NCBI RefSeq assembly: GCF_030825805.1 | Contig: NZ_JAPJPF010000003.1 | Location: 1 to 59,788 of the forward strand | DNA length: 59,788 nt | Source: Streptococcus sp. | GTDB lineage: Bacteria; Bacillota; Bacilli; Lactobacillales; Streptococcaceae | Reading direction: 5' to 3' | Shown: one piece after another, positions 10,201-20,186 of the stretch | Position numbering within the stretch: the first letter of the stretch is position 1 | How the letters are laid out: each line of letters opens with the position of its first letter | Made by a program: the position numbers and the translations under genes | The notes under the pieces: generated by a model | What the model was told of the DNA's origin: nothing | Seen by the model: only the letters and a program-made list of their open reading frames with translations | Database searches by the model: none

Positions 10201-10258
10201 AAAATAGGAAGATCGTTTGTTATTTTTAAAATAATGATTCGTACTTCCTATTATTTTA
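10201..10258 (+). terminator. Long imperfect hairpin after thyA, probable terminator
   Basis: Outer arms AATAGGAAG/CTTCCTATT (10203-10211, 10244-10252) enclose an inner TTATTTT/AAAATAA stem (10220-10226, 10228-10234) and are followed by A-TTTT. It probably ends the thyA transcript. The rest of the 231-bp gap to the adhesin gene is very AT-rich; I see no convincing promoter boxes there. Confidence 0.6.
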
Positions 10259-10413
10259 ATTTAATGATTAGTAATATCGTCAAATTTTAAAAAATTGATC
10301 AATTTTTGAGACATTATATTTTGAATAGTTAAATTAATTTGATAGAATTGATAAGGTTAGGCATTAGCCGTAAAAATATAAATATAAGTTTTAAAATTTT
10401 TGGAGGAATTTAA

Positions 10414-13400
10414 GTGAGTAAGGATTTATTCAATGATCGTATTAGCAGATTTTCAATTCGAAAATTGAATGTCGGAGTATGCTCGGTTCTTTTAGGAACG
10501 CTAGTGATGGTTGGGACAGCTTCAAGCGTCGCAGCTGATGAAAACACCGAGAACCAAGTAGGGGTTGCAACGAAAGAAGAAGCAGGCCAACCTGCGATTA
10601 CAACTGAAGCAACTTCTTCAACAACAAGTGAAGTTTCAACTTCAGCTACAACATACCAAGCTGAAGCTCCTGTAACTGCTACAGAAACAGCCCCTGTTGA
10701 AGAGAAGGCTCCAGTAGCAACTCCTGCAGTGGCAGAAGGAACAACAAACCCAAGTAATAAGGGAACAGAAGGAACAGCAACTAAAAATAAAGAAACAGTT
10801 TCTGCAGCTGTAGTAGCACCTGCGCCAGAAACACCAGCTGTTCCAGTAGCAACCCCTGATGTTCGCCGTCGTAGTCGTCGTGCTCTTGGTGATGCCAATG
10901 ATCCTAACTTGATTGGGGATGACGTTGAAGATGCAACTTCAACTCCAAAAGTTGAAAAACCTGGTTTTACAACAGACCTTGACGCAAAATCTTTAACTAG
11001 CCAGATTACATGGTTGGACTTTGGTGATGTAGCCAACTGGACAGGAGCAAAAAAAGTCATTGTTCCTAAAAATGACGCATTTCCTAATAAAGATTTACAA
11101 GAAAAACTAGCACTTCAAGTTGGGGCTACTTATACCAAGGAAATCATGCCTGGCTATGTAGTCACTGTAAAAGTCAAATCCTTGAAACCTTTCCAAGCGA
11201 CTGAAATCTATAAAAAACGGATGGAAGAGCAAGGGGCTACAGAAGCTGAAAAAGCAACCTATGATCCAAATGCAAAAAATGGATATGTAAAGGGTGTTAC
11301 TTCAACAGGTGCTCGACAAGCTTTTAACAATGGTGAGGAAGCCGACGTTGTCGCTGATGCTCAAAATCAATGGACTGAAATTAAACACGAAAATGTTGAT
11401 ACCAAAACCAAGCAGACTACTATGGGTTCAGCTTTGAATGGTGGAAATATTGGAGTTCAGTTTGAAATTTCTGCAACCTTCCGTGGTAAGAAAGTTAAGC
11501 CAGCTATTGTCATGGCCGATGGTGAGTCTGCTAACCCTGGTGAATTTGTTATGTTCACTACCAACGGAGAAGGTTGGCAGCACCTTGGGGAATGGAAAAA
11601 AACTAGTAGACCGGCCACCTCTGTACCTTATGTTCCACAAGATACAGAGAACCTTTTGGGACCTAACCCTAAATACAAAAATATAAACCTAAATTCACTT
11701 CGTAATTCTACTGAAGTTGGACCAGAAAAGAAACCAGTAGCATGGAAATACTTTGGAAATCCTGACAAAGTTACGGGTGGTCTAGGAACCGGTATTTTTG
11801 GACCAAACCTATCTGCAGGGAATAACACAGTTCCACTCGTGATGACTCGTGGGGCATCTGAAGTGGGACTTTACATCGCTTCAAGTGGTAAACAGTCTGC
11901 TATGCTAGGATTCTTCCCACTTGATGAAGGAGATGCTCCTGAGTCATATGGCAAGGCAGTCCATACCATTGCAACTGTAGACGGTGTTACGGGAGCTAAA
12001 GTAAATCAACCGTATCTTGGTAACGTTAGCCCAGATATGGATGAGAATACAACTCTCGACTGGTTCGGTGATGATAAGGCAACTACGGCCGATGAAGGAA
12101 TTGATCAATTGCTTCCAGATGATCTCAAAGGGACAACCAATGAGATGATCCAGATGGACCGTACCAAACCAGGCAACTACAAGATGTCAATTGAGGCTCA
12201 TACGGATGGAGCTTCAGAAGCACATATCTATGGATGGGTAGACTTTAACCAAAATGGTAAATTTGATGAAGATGAACGCTCAAATCTCGCTACAATCACA
12301 CAAGATGGTACTGTTGAGTTGACCTTTGCAAACAGCAAGACTTACATCGACCCAAGCGTTAAAGAGTTAGGTGCTCGTGTTCGTATCGCTAAGAAAGCGA
12401 AAGAGATCGAAAGCCCAACTGGCATGGCCTTCTCAGGTGAAGTAGAAGACTTCAAGACTCAAATCACCCACCCACCAAAAGGAGAATTTAAGGATACAAG
12501 TGGACCTCAAGGTACAAAACAGACAGCAACTGTGGCCTTTACAGCACGTGGAGAACGCAAGTTTGAACGTAATTCTACTGCTGTTATTGATGAAACTGTA
12601 GCACCATACATCGTAGATAAAGATGGCAATCGTGCAACTCTAAACGCAGAAGGTTACTACGTCGTTCAAGGACAAGGTAAGTACAAGATTACTGCTAAGG
12701 GTAAAGATGTAGACGTTGAGTTTATTCCTGAGGATAACTTCCTAGGAACTGCTGATGGTATCTCTATCCGTCGCTCAGACAATAATGGCTATGATACTGG
12801 TTGGTCAACAAAATTCCCTGATAGCGAACCTAATGTGAATGGCCAATTAAATACTATGGATGGTCAATATGTTCCAACTGTAACACCGATTGACATTGAA
12901 GGAGTTGACAAGACTTCTAAAGATATTCAAGGTGCAACTCAAAAAGAAACACCGACCTTTAACACAACTGCGACTAACTCAAATGGTGACAAGATTGCAA
13001 TCACTCCAAGTGCAGAATATCCTGCTAAGTTGGTAGATCCAGCTACAGGTCGCACGATTGATGAGCCATCTGTAACAGTTGAAGGGGAAGGAACATACAC
13101 GATCAATCCTTCAACGGGTGAAGTAACCTTCACTCCAGATCCAAGCTTTACTGGTACAGCCAAAGGTGTGGATGTTACATTGTCAGCGCCAGTTGGTCGA
13201 AACAAAGATGGTAAGATCCAACAGGAGTACATCAAGACTGCTACAGCTAAATACACACCAACGGTTACTCCAATCACAGTGACTCCTACAGACAAGGTTT
13301 CTGTGGATGTTCAAAACGTTCCTCAAACACAAACTCCTACATTTGAGTTGAGCAACGACAAGACTGCTGAAATCACAAGCAAGAAATTGGTGGATCCCGC

Positions 13401-16400
13401 AACTGGTCAACCAACTGATGAAACAACAGTGACAGTAGCAGGTGAAGGTAGCTATACTATCGACCCAACGACTGGAGCAGTAACATTTACGCCAGAAAAA
13501 GACTTTGTTGGTACTGCAAAAGGCGTAACTGTTCAGGCAACTGCTACTATTACAAATGCTAATGGTAAGACTGCAACCATTACTTCAGATGCGACCTACA
13601 CACCAACTGTTGTGCCAGCAGTTCCAACTGCAAACCCTGCAACTTCTAAAGATATCCAAGGTGCAATACAAATAGGGACACCAACCTTTGCAGGAACTAC
13701 TGTTCAAGTAAATGGTGAAGATAAAACTATTACCATTAAAGACAATAGCTACACATTGCTAGATAAAGATGGTAACGAAGTTTCAAGCACACCAGCCTTT
13801 GCTGAAGATGGTACAACTGAAATTGGTACTTTCTCTATTGATCCAGTAACAGGGCAAGTAACCTTCACACCAACAGACAAATCATACACTGGTAAAGTAA
13901 CCCCAGCTAAGGTTCAAGCTGAAAGTTCAAACGGTATCAAGGTGGATACAACTTACACACCAGAAATCGTTCCAGTAACCCCAACAGCAACACCAGCAGA
14001 AACTATAAATGTTCAAGGTGCCACTCAAACTGGTAAACCAGAATTTAAAGGTGGAACTGCTGATATTGATGGTGTTGAAAAGACAGTAGCCATTAACGAA
14101 GCTGTTCCTGCTAAATTTGATGATGGTACAACAAGTAAGAAGGTTGAAGGAGTAGGTACTTACACAGTAGCTCCAGATGGAACAGTTACATTTGTACCAG
14201 AAAAATCATTTGTTGGTAAAGCACCAGCAGTAACAGTGGTTCGTGAAGACATAAACGGAACAAAAGCTTCTGCAACATACACACCAACAGTAACTCCGGT
14301 AACTCCAACAGCAACTCCAGCTGAATCAGTAGCTCCTCAAGGTGTAGTTCAAACTGGAACAGTAACCTTCACAGAAGGTGATCCAGTTGCGCCAATCGAC
14401 AAAGATACGATTACCCTTCTTGACGAAAATGGTCAACCAGCAGCTTCAGTAGATGCTAAGTCACCAGACGGCAAGGTTATCGGTACATTCACAGTTGATA
14501 AAGCAACAGGTGTTGTAACCTTCACCCCAACAGATAAGACCTATTCAGGTGATGTTGTTGCCGTTAAGGTTCAAGCGAAGGATGCCAACGGTACCCCAGC
14601 TGAAACAACATACACACCTAAGATTACTCCGGTTGTTCCAACAGCAGAAGATGTAACTTCAAAAGACAAACAAGGCCAAACCCAAACAGGTAAGCCTAAG
14701 TTTACAGAAGGCAATCCAAACATTCCAATGGATGATAATACGCCAGCTACCTTTGAAGATGGTTCAACAACGAAGACAATTCCAGGCGAAGGAACCTACA
14801 CAGTAGCTCCAGATGGAAGTGTAACCTTCGTACCAGAGAAATCATTCACCGGAACAGGAACAGGCGTGACTGTTAAACGTGTAGATAAGAATGGTACACC
14901 AGTAACAGCTAAGTACACACCAACAGTAACCCCTGTAACACCAACAGCGACACCTGCTGAATCAGTAGCTCCTCAAGGTTTGGTTCAAACTGGTACTGTT
15001 ACATTCACAGAAGGTGATCCAGTTGCACCAATTGATAAGGATACCATTACTCTTCTTGATGAAAATGGCCAGCCAGCAGCTTCAGTAGTTGCTAAATCAC
15101 CAGAAGGTAAAGAAATTGGTACTTTCACAGTTGATAAAGCAACAGGTGTTGTAACCTTCACACCAACTGATAAGACATACTCAGGTGATGTCGTTGCCGT
15201 TAAGGTTCAAGCGAAGGATGCCAATGGTACACCGACAGAAACAACCTACACACCTAAGATTACTCCAGTAGTTCCAACTGCAGATCCAGCAACATCTACT
15301 GATATCCAAGGTCAAACACAAACAGGTAAGCCTACCTTCACAGAAGGCAATCCAAACATTCCAATGGATGATGATACACCTGCAACATTCGAAGATGGTT
15401 CAACGACTAAGACAATTCCAGGTGAAGGAACATACACAGTAGCACCAGACGGAACTGTAACCTTCGTGCCAGAAAAATCATTCACAGGCACAGGAACAGG
15501 TGTAACTGTTAAACGTGTAGATAAGAATGGTACGCCAGTAACAGCTAAGTACACTCCAACTGTTACACCAGTAACACCAACAGCTACTCCAGCTGAATCA
15601 GTAGCACCTCAAGGTGTGGTTCAAACTGGTACTGTTACCTTCACAGAAGGTGATCCAGTTGCACCAATCGACAAGAATACCATTACTCTTCTTGATGAAA
15701 ATGGCCAGCCAGTAGCTTCAGTAGTTGCTAAGTCACCAGAAGGTAAAGAAATTGGTACTTTCACAGTTGATAAAGCAACAGGTGTTGTAACCTTCACACC
15801 AACTGATAAGACATACTCAGGTGATGTCGTTGCCGTTAAGGTTCAAGCGAAGGATGCCAATGGTACACCGACAGAAACAACCTACACACCTAAGATTACT
15901 CCAGTAGTTCCAACTGCAGATCCAGCAACATCTACTGATATCCAAGGTCAAACACAAACAGGTAAGCCTACCTTCACAGAAGGTAATCCAAATGTACCTA
16001 TGGATGATGATGTCCCAGCAACATTCGAAGATGGTTCAACAACGAAGACAATTCCAGGCGAAGGAACTTACACAGTAGCTCCAGATGGAAGTGTAACCTT
16101 CGTACCAGAAAAATCATTCATCGGAACAGGAACAGGTGTGACTGTTAAACGTGTAGATAAGAACGGTACACCAGCAACGGCTAAGTACACACCAACTGTA
16201 ACTCCAGTAACTCCTACAGCTGAAGAAGTCACTTCAATTGATAAACAAGGCCAAACCCAAACAGGTAAACCTAAGTTTACAGAAGGTGATCCAGTAGTCC
16301 CAATGGATGATGATACACCAGCTACATTTGAAGATGGTTCAACGACTAAGACAATTCCAGGTGAAGGGACCTACACATTAGCTCCAGATGGAACAGTTAC

Positions 16401-18069
16401 ATTCGTGCCAGAAAAATCATTCACAGGAACAGGAACAGGCGTGACTGTTAAACGTGTCGATAAGAATGGTACTCCAGTAACAGCTAAGTACACACCAACA
16501 GTAACCCCTGTAACACCAACAGCGACACCTGCTGAATCAATAGCTCCTCAAGGTGTTGTTCAAACTGGTACTGTTACCTTCACAGAAGGTGACCCAGTTG
16601 CACCAATCGACAAGGATACCATTACTCTTATTGATGAAAATGGCCAGCCAGCAGCTTCAGTAGTTGCTAAGTCACCAGAAGGTAAAGAAATTGGTACTTT
16701 CACAGTTGATAAAGCAACAGGTGTTGTAACCTTCACACCAACTGATAAGACATACTCAGGTGATGTCGTTGCCGTTAAGGTTCAAGCGAAGGATGCCAAT
16801 GGTACACCGACAGAAACAACCTACACACCTAAGATTACTCCAGTAGTTCCAACTGCAGATCCAGCAACATCTACTGATATCCAAGGTCAAACACAAACAG
16901 GTAAGCCTACCTTCACAGAAGGTAATCCAAATGTACCTATGGATGATGATGTACCAGCAACATTCGAAGATGGTTCAACAACGAAAACAATTCCAGGCGA
17001 AGGAACTTACACAGTAGCTCCAGATGGAACAGTTACATTCGTACCAGAAAAATCATTCATCGGAACAGGAACAGGCGTGACTGTTAAACGTGTAGATAAG
17101 AACGGTACACCAGCAACAGCTAAGTACACACCAACAGTAACACCAGTAACACCAACAGGTGAACCAGCCACAACTATTGGCCCTAAAGGACAAGAACAAT
17201 CTGGTAAACCAAGCTTCAAGGAAGGCGACAGTCGTGTTCCTATGAATGATGAGGTTCCAGCTACATTTGACGATGGTTCAACAACTAAAACAGTTGAGGG
17301 AGTTGGTACTTATACAGTAGCTCCAGATGGAACAGTAACCTTCAAACCAGAACCAGAATTTACTGGAAAAGCTCCATCTGTAACTGTTGTCCGTGAAGAT
17401 ATGAATGGAACAAAAGCTTCTGCAACGTACACACCAACTGTACTTCCTGTTACTACATTTGTAGACAAAGAAGGTAAAGCAATACCGGGATATCCAACTG
17501 AAGACAATGAACAACCTAAGAAAGATATTCCAGGCTACCGCTTCGTAGAGAGTAAGAAGCTTCCAAATGGTGACACAGAACATGTTTATGAGAAAGTGAA
17601 AACTAATCATAAGGATAAGGAAGGTAACGAGATTCCAGGTTATCCAATCGAGGATGGTGAAAATCCTAAGAGAGATATTCCAGGCTACCGCTTCGTAGAG
17701 ACTAAGAAACTTCCAAACGGTGATACAGAGCACGTTTATGAGAAAGTGCCAACGCCAGATCCAGTGCCAACGCCAGATCCAGTTCCAACACCAGATCCAG
17801 TTCCAACACCAGATCCAGTGCCAACACCAGATCCAGTGCCAACACCAACTCCGGTTCCTACACCGGCACCAACTCCGGATCCAGTTCCAACGCCAGATCC
17901 AAAACCAGTTCCAGAAACTAAGGAAACTAAATTCATCAATCCATCTGATGAAACAGCAGTTCTTCCTGAAACTGGTACAGAGGAAACTTCTAAAACTGGT
18001 CTTGCTATTCTTAGCGCCTTGACTGGTCTCTCATTATTCGGACTTGCTAAACGCAAAAAAGAAGACTAA
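10414..18069 (+). CDS. CshA-like fibrillar surface adhesin, LPXTG-anchored, 2551 aa
   Basis: Starts with GTG behind TGGAGGAA. Layout: YSIRK-type signal (FSIRKLNVGVCSVLLGT, about 13-29) with cleavage likely near residue 41; Ala/Thr/Glu-rich stretch to about 150; the CshA-type RRRSRRALGD motif; a non-repetitive region of about 170-690 containing DFNQNGKFDEDERS and SGEVEDF; then about 14 CshA-type fibril repeats of 100-125 aa (about 820-2345) plus one divergent unit before them; two 50-aa MucBP-like repeats; a PTPDPV repeat that would span the wall; and LPETG at 2517-2521 with hydrophobic segment and KRKKED tail. Family members form peritrichous fibrils and bind fibronectin and other bacteria. 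Sortase A would anchor it. Many repeats are almost identical in DNA. The CshA family call is firm; the ligand is unknown. Confidence 0.92.
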   Translation: MSKDLFNDRISRFSIRKLNVGVCSVLLGTLVMVGTASSVAADENTENQVGVATKEEAGQPAITTEATSSTTSEVSTSATTYQAEAPVTATETAPVEEKAPVATPAVAEGTTNPSNKGTEGTATKNKETVSAAVVAPAPETPAVPVATPDVRRRSRRALGDANDPNLIGDDVEDATSTPKVEKPGFTTDLDAKSLTSQITWLDFGDVANWTGAKKVIVPKNDAFPNKDLQEKLALQVGATYTKEIMPGYVVTVKVKSLKPFQATEIYKKRMEEQGATEAEKATYDPNAKNGYVKGVTSTGARQAFNNGEEADVVADAQNQWTEIKHENVDTKTKQTTMGSALNGGNIGVQFEISATFRGKKVKPAIVMADGESANPGEFVMFTTNGEGWQHLGEWKKTSRPATSVPYVPQDTENLLGPNPKYKNINLNSLRNSTEVGPEKKPVAWKYFGNPDKVTGGLGTGIFGPNLSAGNNTVPLVMTRGASEVGLYIASSGKQSAMLGFFPLDEGDAPESYGKAVHTIATVDGVTGAKVNQPYLGNVSPDMDENTTLDWFGDDKATTADEGIDQLLPDDLKGTTNEMIQMDRTKPGNYKMSIEAHTDGASEAHIYGWVDFNQNGKFDEDERSNLATITQDGTVELTFANSKTYIDPSVKELGARVRIAKKAKEIESPTGMAFSGEVEDFKTQITHPPKGEFKDTSGPQGTKQTATVAFTARGERKFERNSTAVIDETVAPYIVDKDGNRATLNAEGYYVVQGQGKYKITAKGKDVDVEFIPEDNFLGTADGISIRRSDNNGYDTGWSTKFPDSEPNVNGQLNTMDGQYVPTVTPIDIEGVDKTSKDIQGATQKETPTFNTTATNSNGDKIAITPSAEYPAKLVDPATGRTIDEPSVTVEGEGTYTINPSTGEVTFTPDPSFTGTAKGVDVTLSAPVGRNKDGKIQQEYIKTATAKYTPTVTPITVTPTDKVSVDVQNVPQTQTPTFELSNDKTAEITSKKLVDPATGQPTDETTVTVAGEGSYTIDPTTGAVTFTPEKDFVGTAKGVTVQATATITNANGKTATITSDATYTPTVVPAVPTANPATSKDIQGAIQIGTPTFAGTTVQVNGEDKTITIKDNSYTLLDKDGNEVSSTPAFAEDGTTEIGTFSIDPVTGQVTFTPTDKSYTGKVTPAKVQAESSNGIKVDTTYTPEIVPVTPTATPAETINVQGATQTGKPEFKGGTADIDGVEKTVAINEAVPAKFDDGTTSKKVEGVGTYTVAPDGTVTFVPEKSFVGKAPAVTVVREDINGTKASATYTPTVTPVTPTATPAESVAPQGVVQTGTVTFTEGDPVAPIDKDTITLLDENGQPAASVDAKSPDGKVIGTFTVDKATGVVTFTPTDKTYSGDVVAVKVQAKDANGTPAETTYTPKITPVVPTAEDVTSKDKQGQTQTGKPKFTEGNPNIPMDDNTPATFEDGSTTKTIPGEGTYTVAPDGSVTFVPEKSFTGTGTGVTVKRVDKNGTPVTAKYTPTVTPVTPTATPAESVAPQGLVQTGTVTFTEGDPVAPIDKDTITLLDENGQPAASVVAKSPEGKEIGTFTVDKATGVVTFTPTDKTYSGDVVAVKVQAKDANGTPTETTYTPKITPVVPTADPATSTDIQGQTQTGKPTFTEGNPNIPMDDDTPATFEDGSTTKTIPGEGTYTVAPDGTVTFVPEKSFTGTGTGVTVKRVDKNGTPVTAKYTPTVTPVTPTATPAESVAPQGVVQTGTVTFTEGDPVAPIDKNTITLLDENGQPVASVVAKSPEGKEIGTFTVDKATGVVTFTPTDKTYSGDVVAVKVQAKDANGTPTETTYTPKITPVVPTADPATSTDIQGQTQTGKPTFTEGNPNVPMDDDVPATFEDGSTTKTIPGEGTYTVAPDGSVTFVPEKSFIGTGTGVTVKRVDKNGTPATAKYTPTVTPVTPTAEEVTSIDKQGQTQTGKPKFTEGDPVVPMDDDTPATFEDGSTTKTIPGEGTYTLAPDGTVTFVPEKSFTGTGTGVTVKRVDKNGTPVTAKYTPTVTPVTPTATPAESIAPQGVVQTGTVTFTEGDPVAPIDKDTITLIDENGQPAASVVAKSPEGKEIGTFTVDKATGVVTFTPTDKTYSGDVVAVKVQAKDANGTPTETTYTPKITPVVPTADPATSTDIQGQTQTGKPTFTEGNPNVPMDDDVPATFEDGSTTKTIPGEGTYTVAPDGTVTFVPEKSFIGTGTGVTVKRVDKNGTPATAKYTPTVTPVTPTGEPATTIGPKGQEQSGKPSFKEGDSRVPMNDEVPATFDDGSTTKTVEGVGTYTVAPDGTVTFKPEPEFTGKAPSVTVVREDMNGTKASATYTPTVLPVTTFVDKEGKAIPGYPTEDNEQPKKDIPGYRFVESKKLPNGDTEHVYEKVKTNHKDKEGNEIPGYPIEDGENPKRDIPGYRFVETKKLPNGDTEHVYEKVPTPDPVPTPDPVPTPDPVPTPDPVPTPDPVPTPTPVPTPAPTPDPVPTPDPKPVPETKETKFINPSDETAVLPETGTEETSKTGLAILSALTGLSLFGLAKRKKED
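12850..17455 (+). repeat. CshA-type fibril repeat array
   Basis: About 14 in-frame units of 100-125 codons, each ending near YTPTVTPV or YTPKITPV. Two types alternate: type A (about 111 aa, QTGTVTF...LLDENGQ...TFTPTDKTYSG) and type B (about 101 aa, QTGKPTF...TTKTIPGEGTY...KSFTGTG). An A+B pair spans 636 bp (starts at 14938 and 15574). From 15574 to the next A at 16513 is 939 bp, because one extra B unit sits there (16210-16512). The first three units and the last are more divergent, so expansion was central. Confidence 0.85.
17452..17748 (+). repeat. Two MucBP-like repeats in the adhesin stalk
   Basis: Two consecutive units of about 48-50 codons share the segments DIPGYRFVE, KKLPNGDTEHVYEKV and a GYP...ED...PK core. 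The DNA for the shared segments is nearly identical, indicating a recent duplication. Confidence 0.8.
17749..17913 (+). repeat. PTPDPV wall-spanning repeat
   Basis: An 18-bp unit coding for PTPDPV or close variants is repeated tandemly about eight times just before the LPXTG sorting signal. This is typical of the proline-rich segment that crosses the peptidoglycan. Confidence 0.85.
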
Positions 18070-18090
18070 GATTTAGGATTTGTCTGATCA

Positions 18091-18117
18091 AAACCGCGAG
18101 AAATCGCGGTTTTTTTT
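18091..18117 (+). terminator. Terminator of the adhesin gene
   Basis: AAACCGCGA/TCGCGGTTT stem (18091-18099, 18104-18112) with a GAAA tetraloop and eight T. GC-rich and strong. Confidence 0.95.
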
Positions 18118-18183
18118 GACGAAAAACTTGTAAAGTTTTGGTCAATGAACCAATAGTTGGAAACAGTCTTTTCTAAAAAAATT

Positions 18184-18192
18184 TGATAAAAT
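18184..18192 (+). promoter_or_regulatory. Extended -10 promoter of folA
   Basis: TGA-TAAAAT (TAAAAT at 18187-18192), 27 nt before the folA ATG; no clear -35. Confidence 0.5.
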
Positions 18193-18219
18193 AGAAGTAT
18201 CAGTGTAAAGGATGTAAGA

Positions 18220-18732
18220 ATGAGTAAGAAAGTAATTGGTATTTGGGCTCAGACAAAGAATGGAGTTATCGGCAAGGACCAGGTCATGCCTTGGCATTTA
18301 CCATCTGAATTGCAACACTTTAAACAAACGACAACGGGCCATGCGATCCTTATGGGGAGAGTTACCTACGAAGGGTTAAACAAACGTGTCCTTCCAAATC
18401 GGACCAATATCATTCTCTCTAGAGATGACAAGTATGATGTAGAGAATGAAAAGGTCTTGTTAAAAACTTCTGTAGAGGATGTTTTAGACTGGTATAAGGA
18501 TCAGGATCAGTCACTCTTTATTATCGGTGGGGAGAAGGTGATTCGCCTTTTCGAGCCTTATCTAGAGGAGCTTTACCAGACTGTCATCGATGCCCAATTA
18601 GAAGGAGATACGTATTTTCCAGAAGACTTCCATTGGGATCAGTTCCAGTTACTGGACGAGCGGACGATCGAAAAAGACGAAAAAAACCCTTATAACTTTA
18701 CCATTAGACATTTTGAAAGAAAGGAAGACTAG
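18220..18732 (+). CDS. folA: Dihydrofolate reductase
   Basis: 170-aa NADPH-dependent reductase of dihydrofolate, regenerating the cofactor used by ThyA; target of trimethoprim. Typical motifs: NGVIGKDQVMPWHLPSELQHF at the N-terminus with the WHLP substrate loop, HAILMGRVTYE with NADPH contacts, and FIIGGEKV. Chromosomal-type length; I see no sign of an acquired resistance form. AAGGATG serves as a moderate ribosome-binding site. A 57-aa membrane ORF follows by 3 nt and then clpX, the conserved streptococcal order. Confidence 0.95.
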   Translation: MSKKVIGIWAQTKNGVIGKDQVMPWHLPSELQHFKQTTTGHAILMGRVTYEGLNKRVLPNRTNIILSRDDKYDVENEKVLLKTSVEDVLDWYKDQDQSLFIIGGEKVIRLFEPYLEELYQTVIDAQLEGDTYFPEDFHWDQFQLLDERTIEKDEKNPYNFTIRHFERKED

Positions 18733-18735
18733 TTC

Positions 18736-18909
18736 ATGGAACGTAGTATCTTTGGCTTTTTTACAGCGGTTTTATGCGTGATTTGCCTAGTATGTGCTTC
18801 TCAGACCCTTCGGAAAAAGCGCTATGGATTAGCCATTCTATTTTTGTTAAATGCCTTTACCAATCTTGTGAATTCTATTCACGCCTTTTATATGACTTTA
18901 TTTAAATAA
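18736..18909 (+). CDS. Small conserved membrane protein, 57 aa
   Basis: Short ORF starting ATG at 18736, three bases after the folA stop, with GGAAGACT (18723-18730) in place as ribosome-binding site. The peptide has two hydrophobic segments (SIFGFFTAVLCVICLVC and LAILFLLNAFTNLV) separated by a basic RKKRYG turn, so it should be a two-pass membrane protein. Streptococci often carry a small hypothetical gene at exactly this place between folA and clpX, which supports it as real. Function unknown. Confidence 0.7.
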   Translation: MERSIFGFFTAVLCVICLVCASQTLRKKRYGLAILFLLNAFTNLVNSIHAFYMTLFK

Positions 18910-18942
18910 ATTACAAACAGACTTTAGAATCGGGAGAAGAAA

Positions 18943-20175
18943 ATGCCTACAAATCAATCAAATGATATGATGGTTTATTGTTCGTTTTGTGGTAAGAACC
19001 AAGACGAAGTACAGAAGATTATCGCAGGGAACAACGCCTTTATCTGTAATGAGTGTGTTGAGTTAGCTCAAGAAATCATTCGAGAAGAACTAGCTGAGGA
19101 AGTCTTGGCAGACCTCTCAGAGGTTCCAAAACCAATCGAACTCCTCAATATCCTTAACCACTATGTTATCGGTCAGGATCGTGCTAAACGAGCACTAGCA
19201 GTAGCAGTGTATAATCACTACAAACGAATTAACTTCCACGAAAATCGTGAAGAAGACAATGATGTAGATCTCCAAAAATCAAACATTTTGATGGTGGGGC
19301 CTACAGGTTCAGGAAAAACTTTCTTGGCTCAAACTCTTGCTAAGAGCTTGAATGTTCCATTTGCCATTGCGGATGCGACAGCCTTGACAGAAGCGGGTTA
19401 CGTCGGAGAAGATGTTGAAAACATTCTTCTTAAGCTCTTGCAAGCTGCTGACTTCAATATTGAACGTGCAGAACGTGGCATCATCTATGTTGATGAAATC
19501 GATAAGATTGCTAAGAAGAGTGAGAACGTCTCTATCACCCGCGATGTATCTGGTGAAGGGGTACAACAAGCCCTCTTGAAGATTATCGAAGGAACTGTAG
19601 CGAGCGTGCCACCTCAAGGCGGACGCAAGCACCCACAACAAGAAATGATCCAAGTCGATACCAAGAACATCCTCTTCATCGTCGGTGGAGCCTTTGATGG
19701 GATTGAAGAAATCGTGAAGCAACGTTTAGGTGAGAAGATCATTGGATTTGGTCAAAACAACAAAGCTATCGATGAATCAAGCTCTTATATGCAAGAAATC
19801 ATTGCGGAAGATATCCAAAAATTCGGTATTATCCCTGAGTTAATCGGTCGGCTTCCAGTTCTTGCTGCATTAGAGCAATTGACAGTGGATGACTTGGTTC
19901 GTATTTTGAAAGAACCAAAAAACGCCTTGGTGAAACAATACCAAGCTCTCTTATCCTTTGACGACGTAGAATTGGAATTTGATGACGAAGCACTTGAAGA
20001 AATTGCAAGCAAAGCTATTGAACGCAAAACAGGTGCTCGTGGATTACGCTCCATCATCGAAGAAACTATGTTGGATGTGATGTTTGAAGTTCCAAGTCAA
20101 GAAGATGTCAAATTGGTTCGAATCACCAAAGAAGCAGTTAACGGAACTGAAAAACCAATTTTAGAAACTGCCTAG
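18943..20175 (+). CDS. clpX: ATP-dependent Clp protease ATP-binding subunit ClpX
   Basis: 410-aa AAA+ unfoldase that delivers substrates to ClpP. N-terminal C4 zinc-binding domain CSFCGKNQ...[11 protein letters not shown] at about 13-45; Walker A GPTGSGKT at about residue 121; Walker [11 protein letters not shown]; the ClpP-docking IGF loop in EKIIGFGQ; sensor 2 arginine in TGARGLRS. Full length. Start ATG behind GGGAGAAG. engB follows by 11 nt, the usual co-transcribed pair in Firmicutes. Confidence 0.97.
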   Translation: MPTNQSNDMMVYCSFCGKNQDEVQKIIAGNNAFICNECVELAQEIIREELAEEVLADLSEVPKPIELLNILNHYVIGQDRAKRALAVAVYNHYKRINFHENREEDNDVDLQKSNILMVGPTGSGKTFLAQTLAKSLNVPFAIADATALTEAGYVGEDVENILLKLLQAADFNIERAERGIIYVDEIDKIAKKSENVSITRDVSGEGVQQALLKIIEGTVASVPPQGGRKHPQQEMIQVDTKNILFIVGGAFDGIEEIVKQRLGEKIIGFGQNNKAIDESSSYMQEIIAEDIQKFGIIPELIGRLPVLAALEQLTVDDLVRILKEPKNALVKQYQALLSFDDVELEFDDEALEEIASKAIERKTGARGLRSIIEETMLDVMFEVPSQEDVKLVRITKEAVNGTEKPILETA

Positions 20176-20186
20176 AAAGAAATTCT

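Noticed and set aside
10410..11060. Long minus-strand open frame opposite the start of the adhesin gene, and similar ones at 12939-13295, 15312-15554 and 17278-17733
   Set aside because: They mirror the repetitive Thr/Pro/Val-rich coding of the plus strand, have no ribosome-binding sites, and the plus-strand gene has full signal and sorting sequences.
12850..17455. Possible CRISPR array or satellite because of regular repeats
   Set aside because: The periods are 300-330 bp and in frame, and the repeats code for a continuous protein with CshA-type units. No short palindromic repeats with unique spacers occur anywhere in the window.
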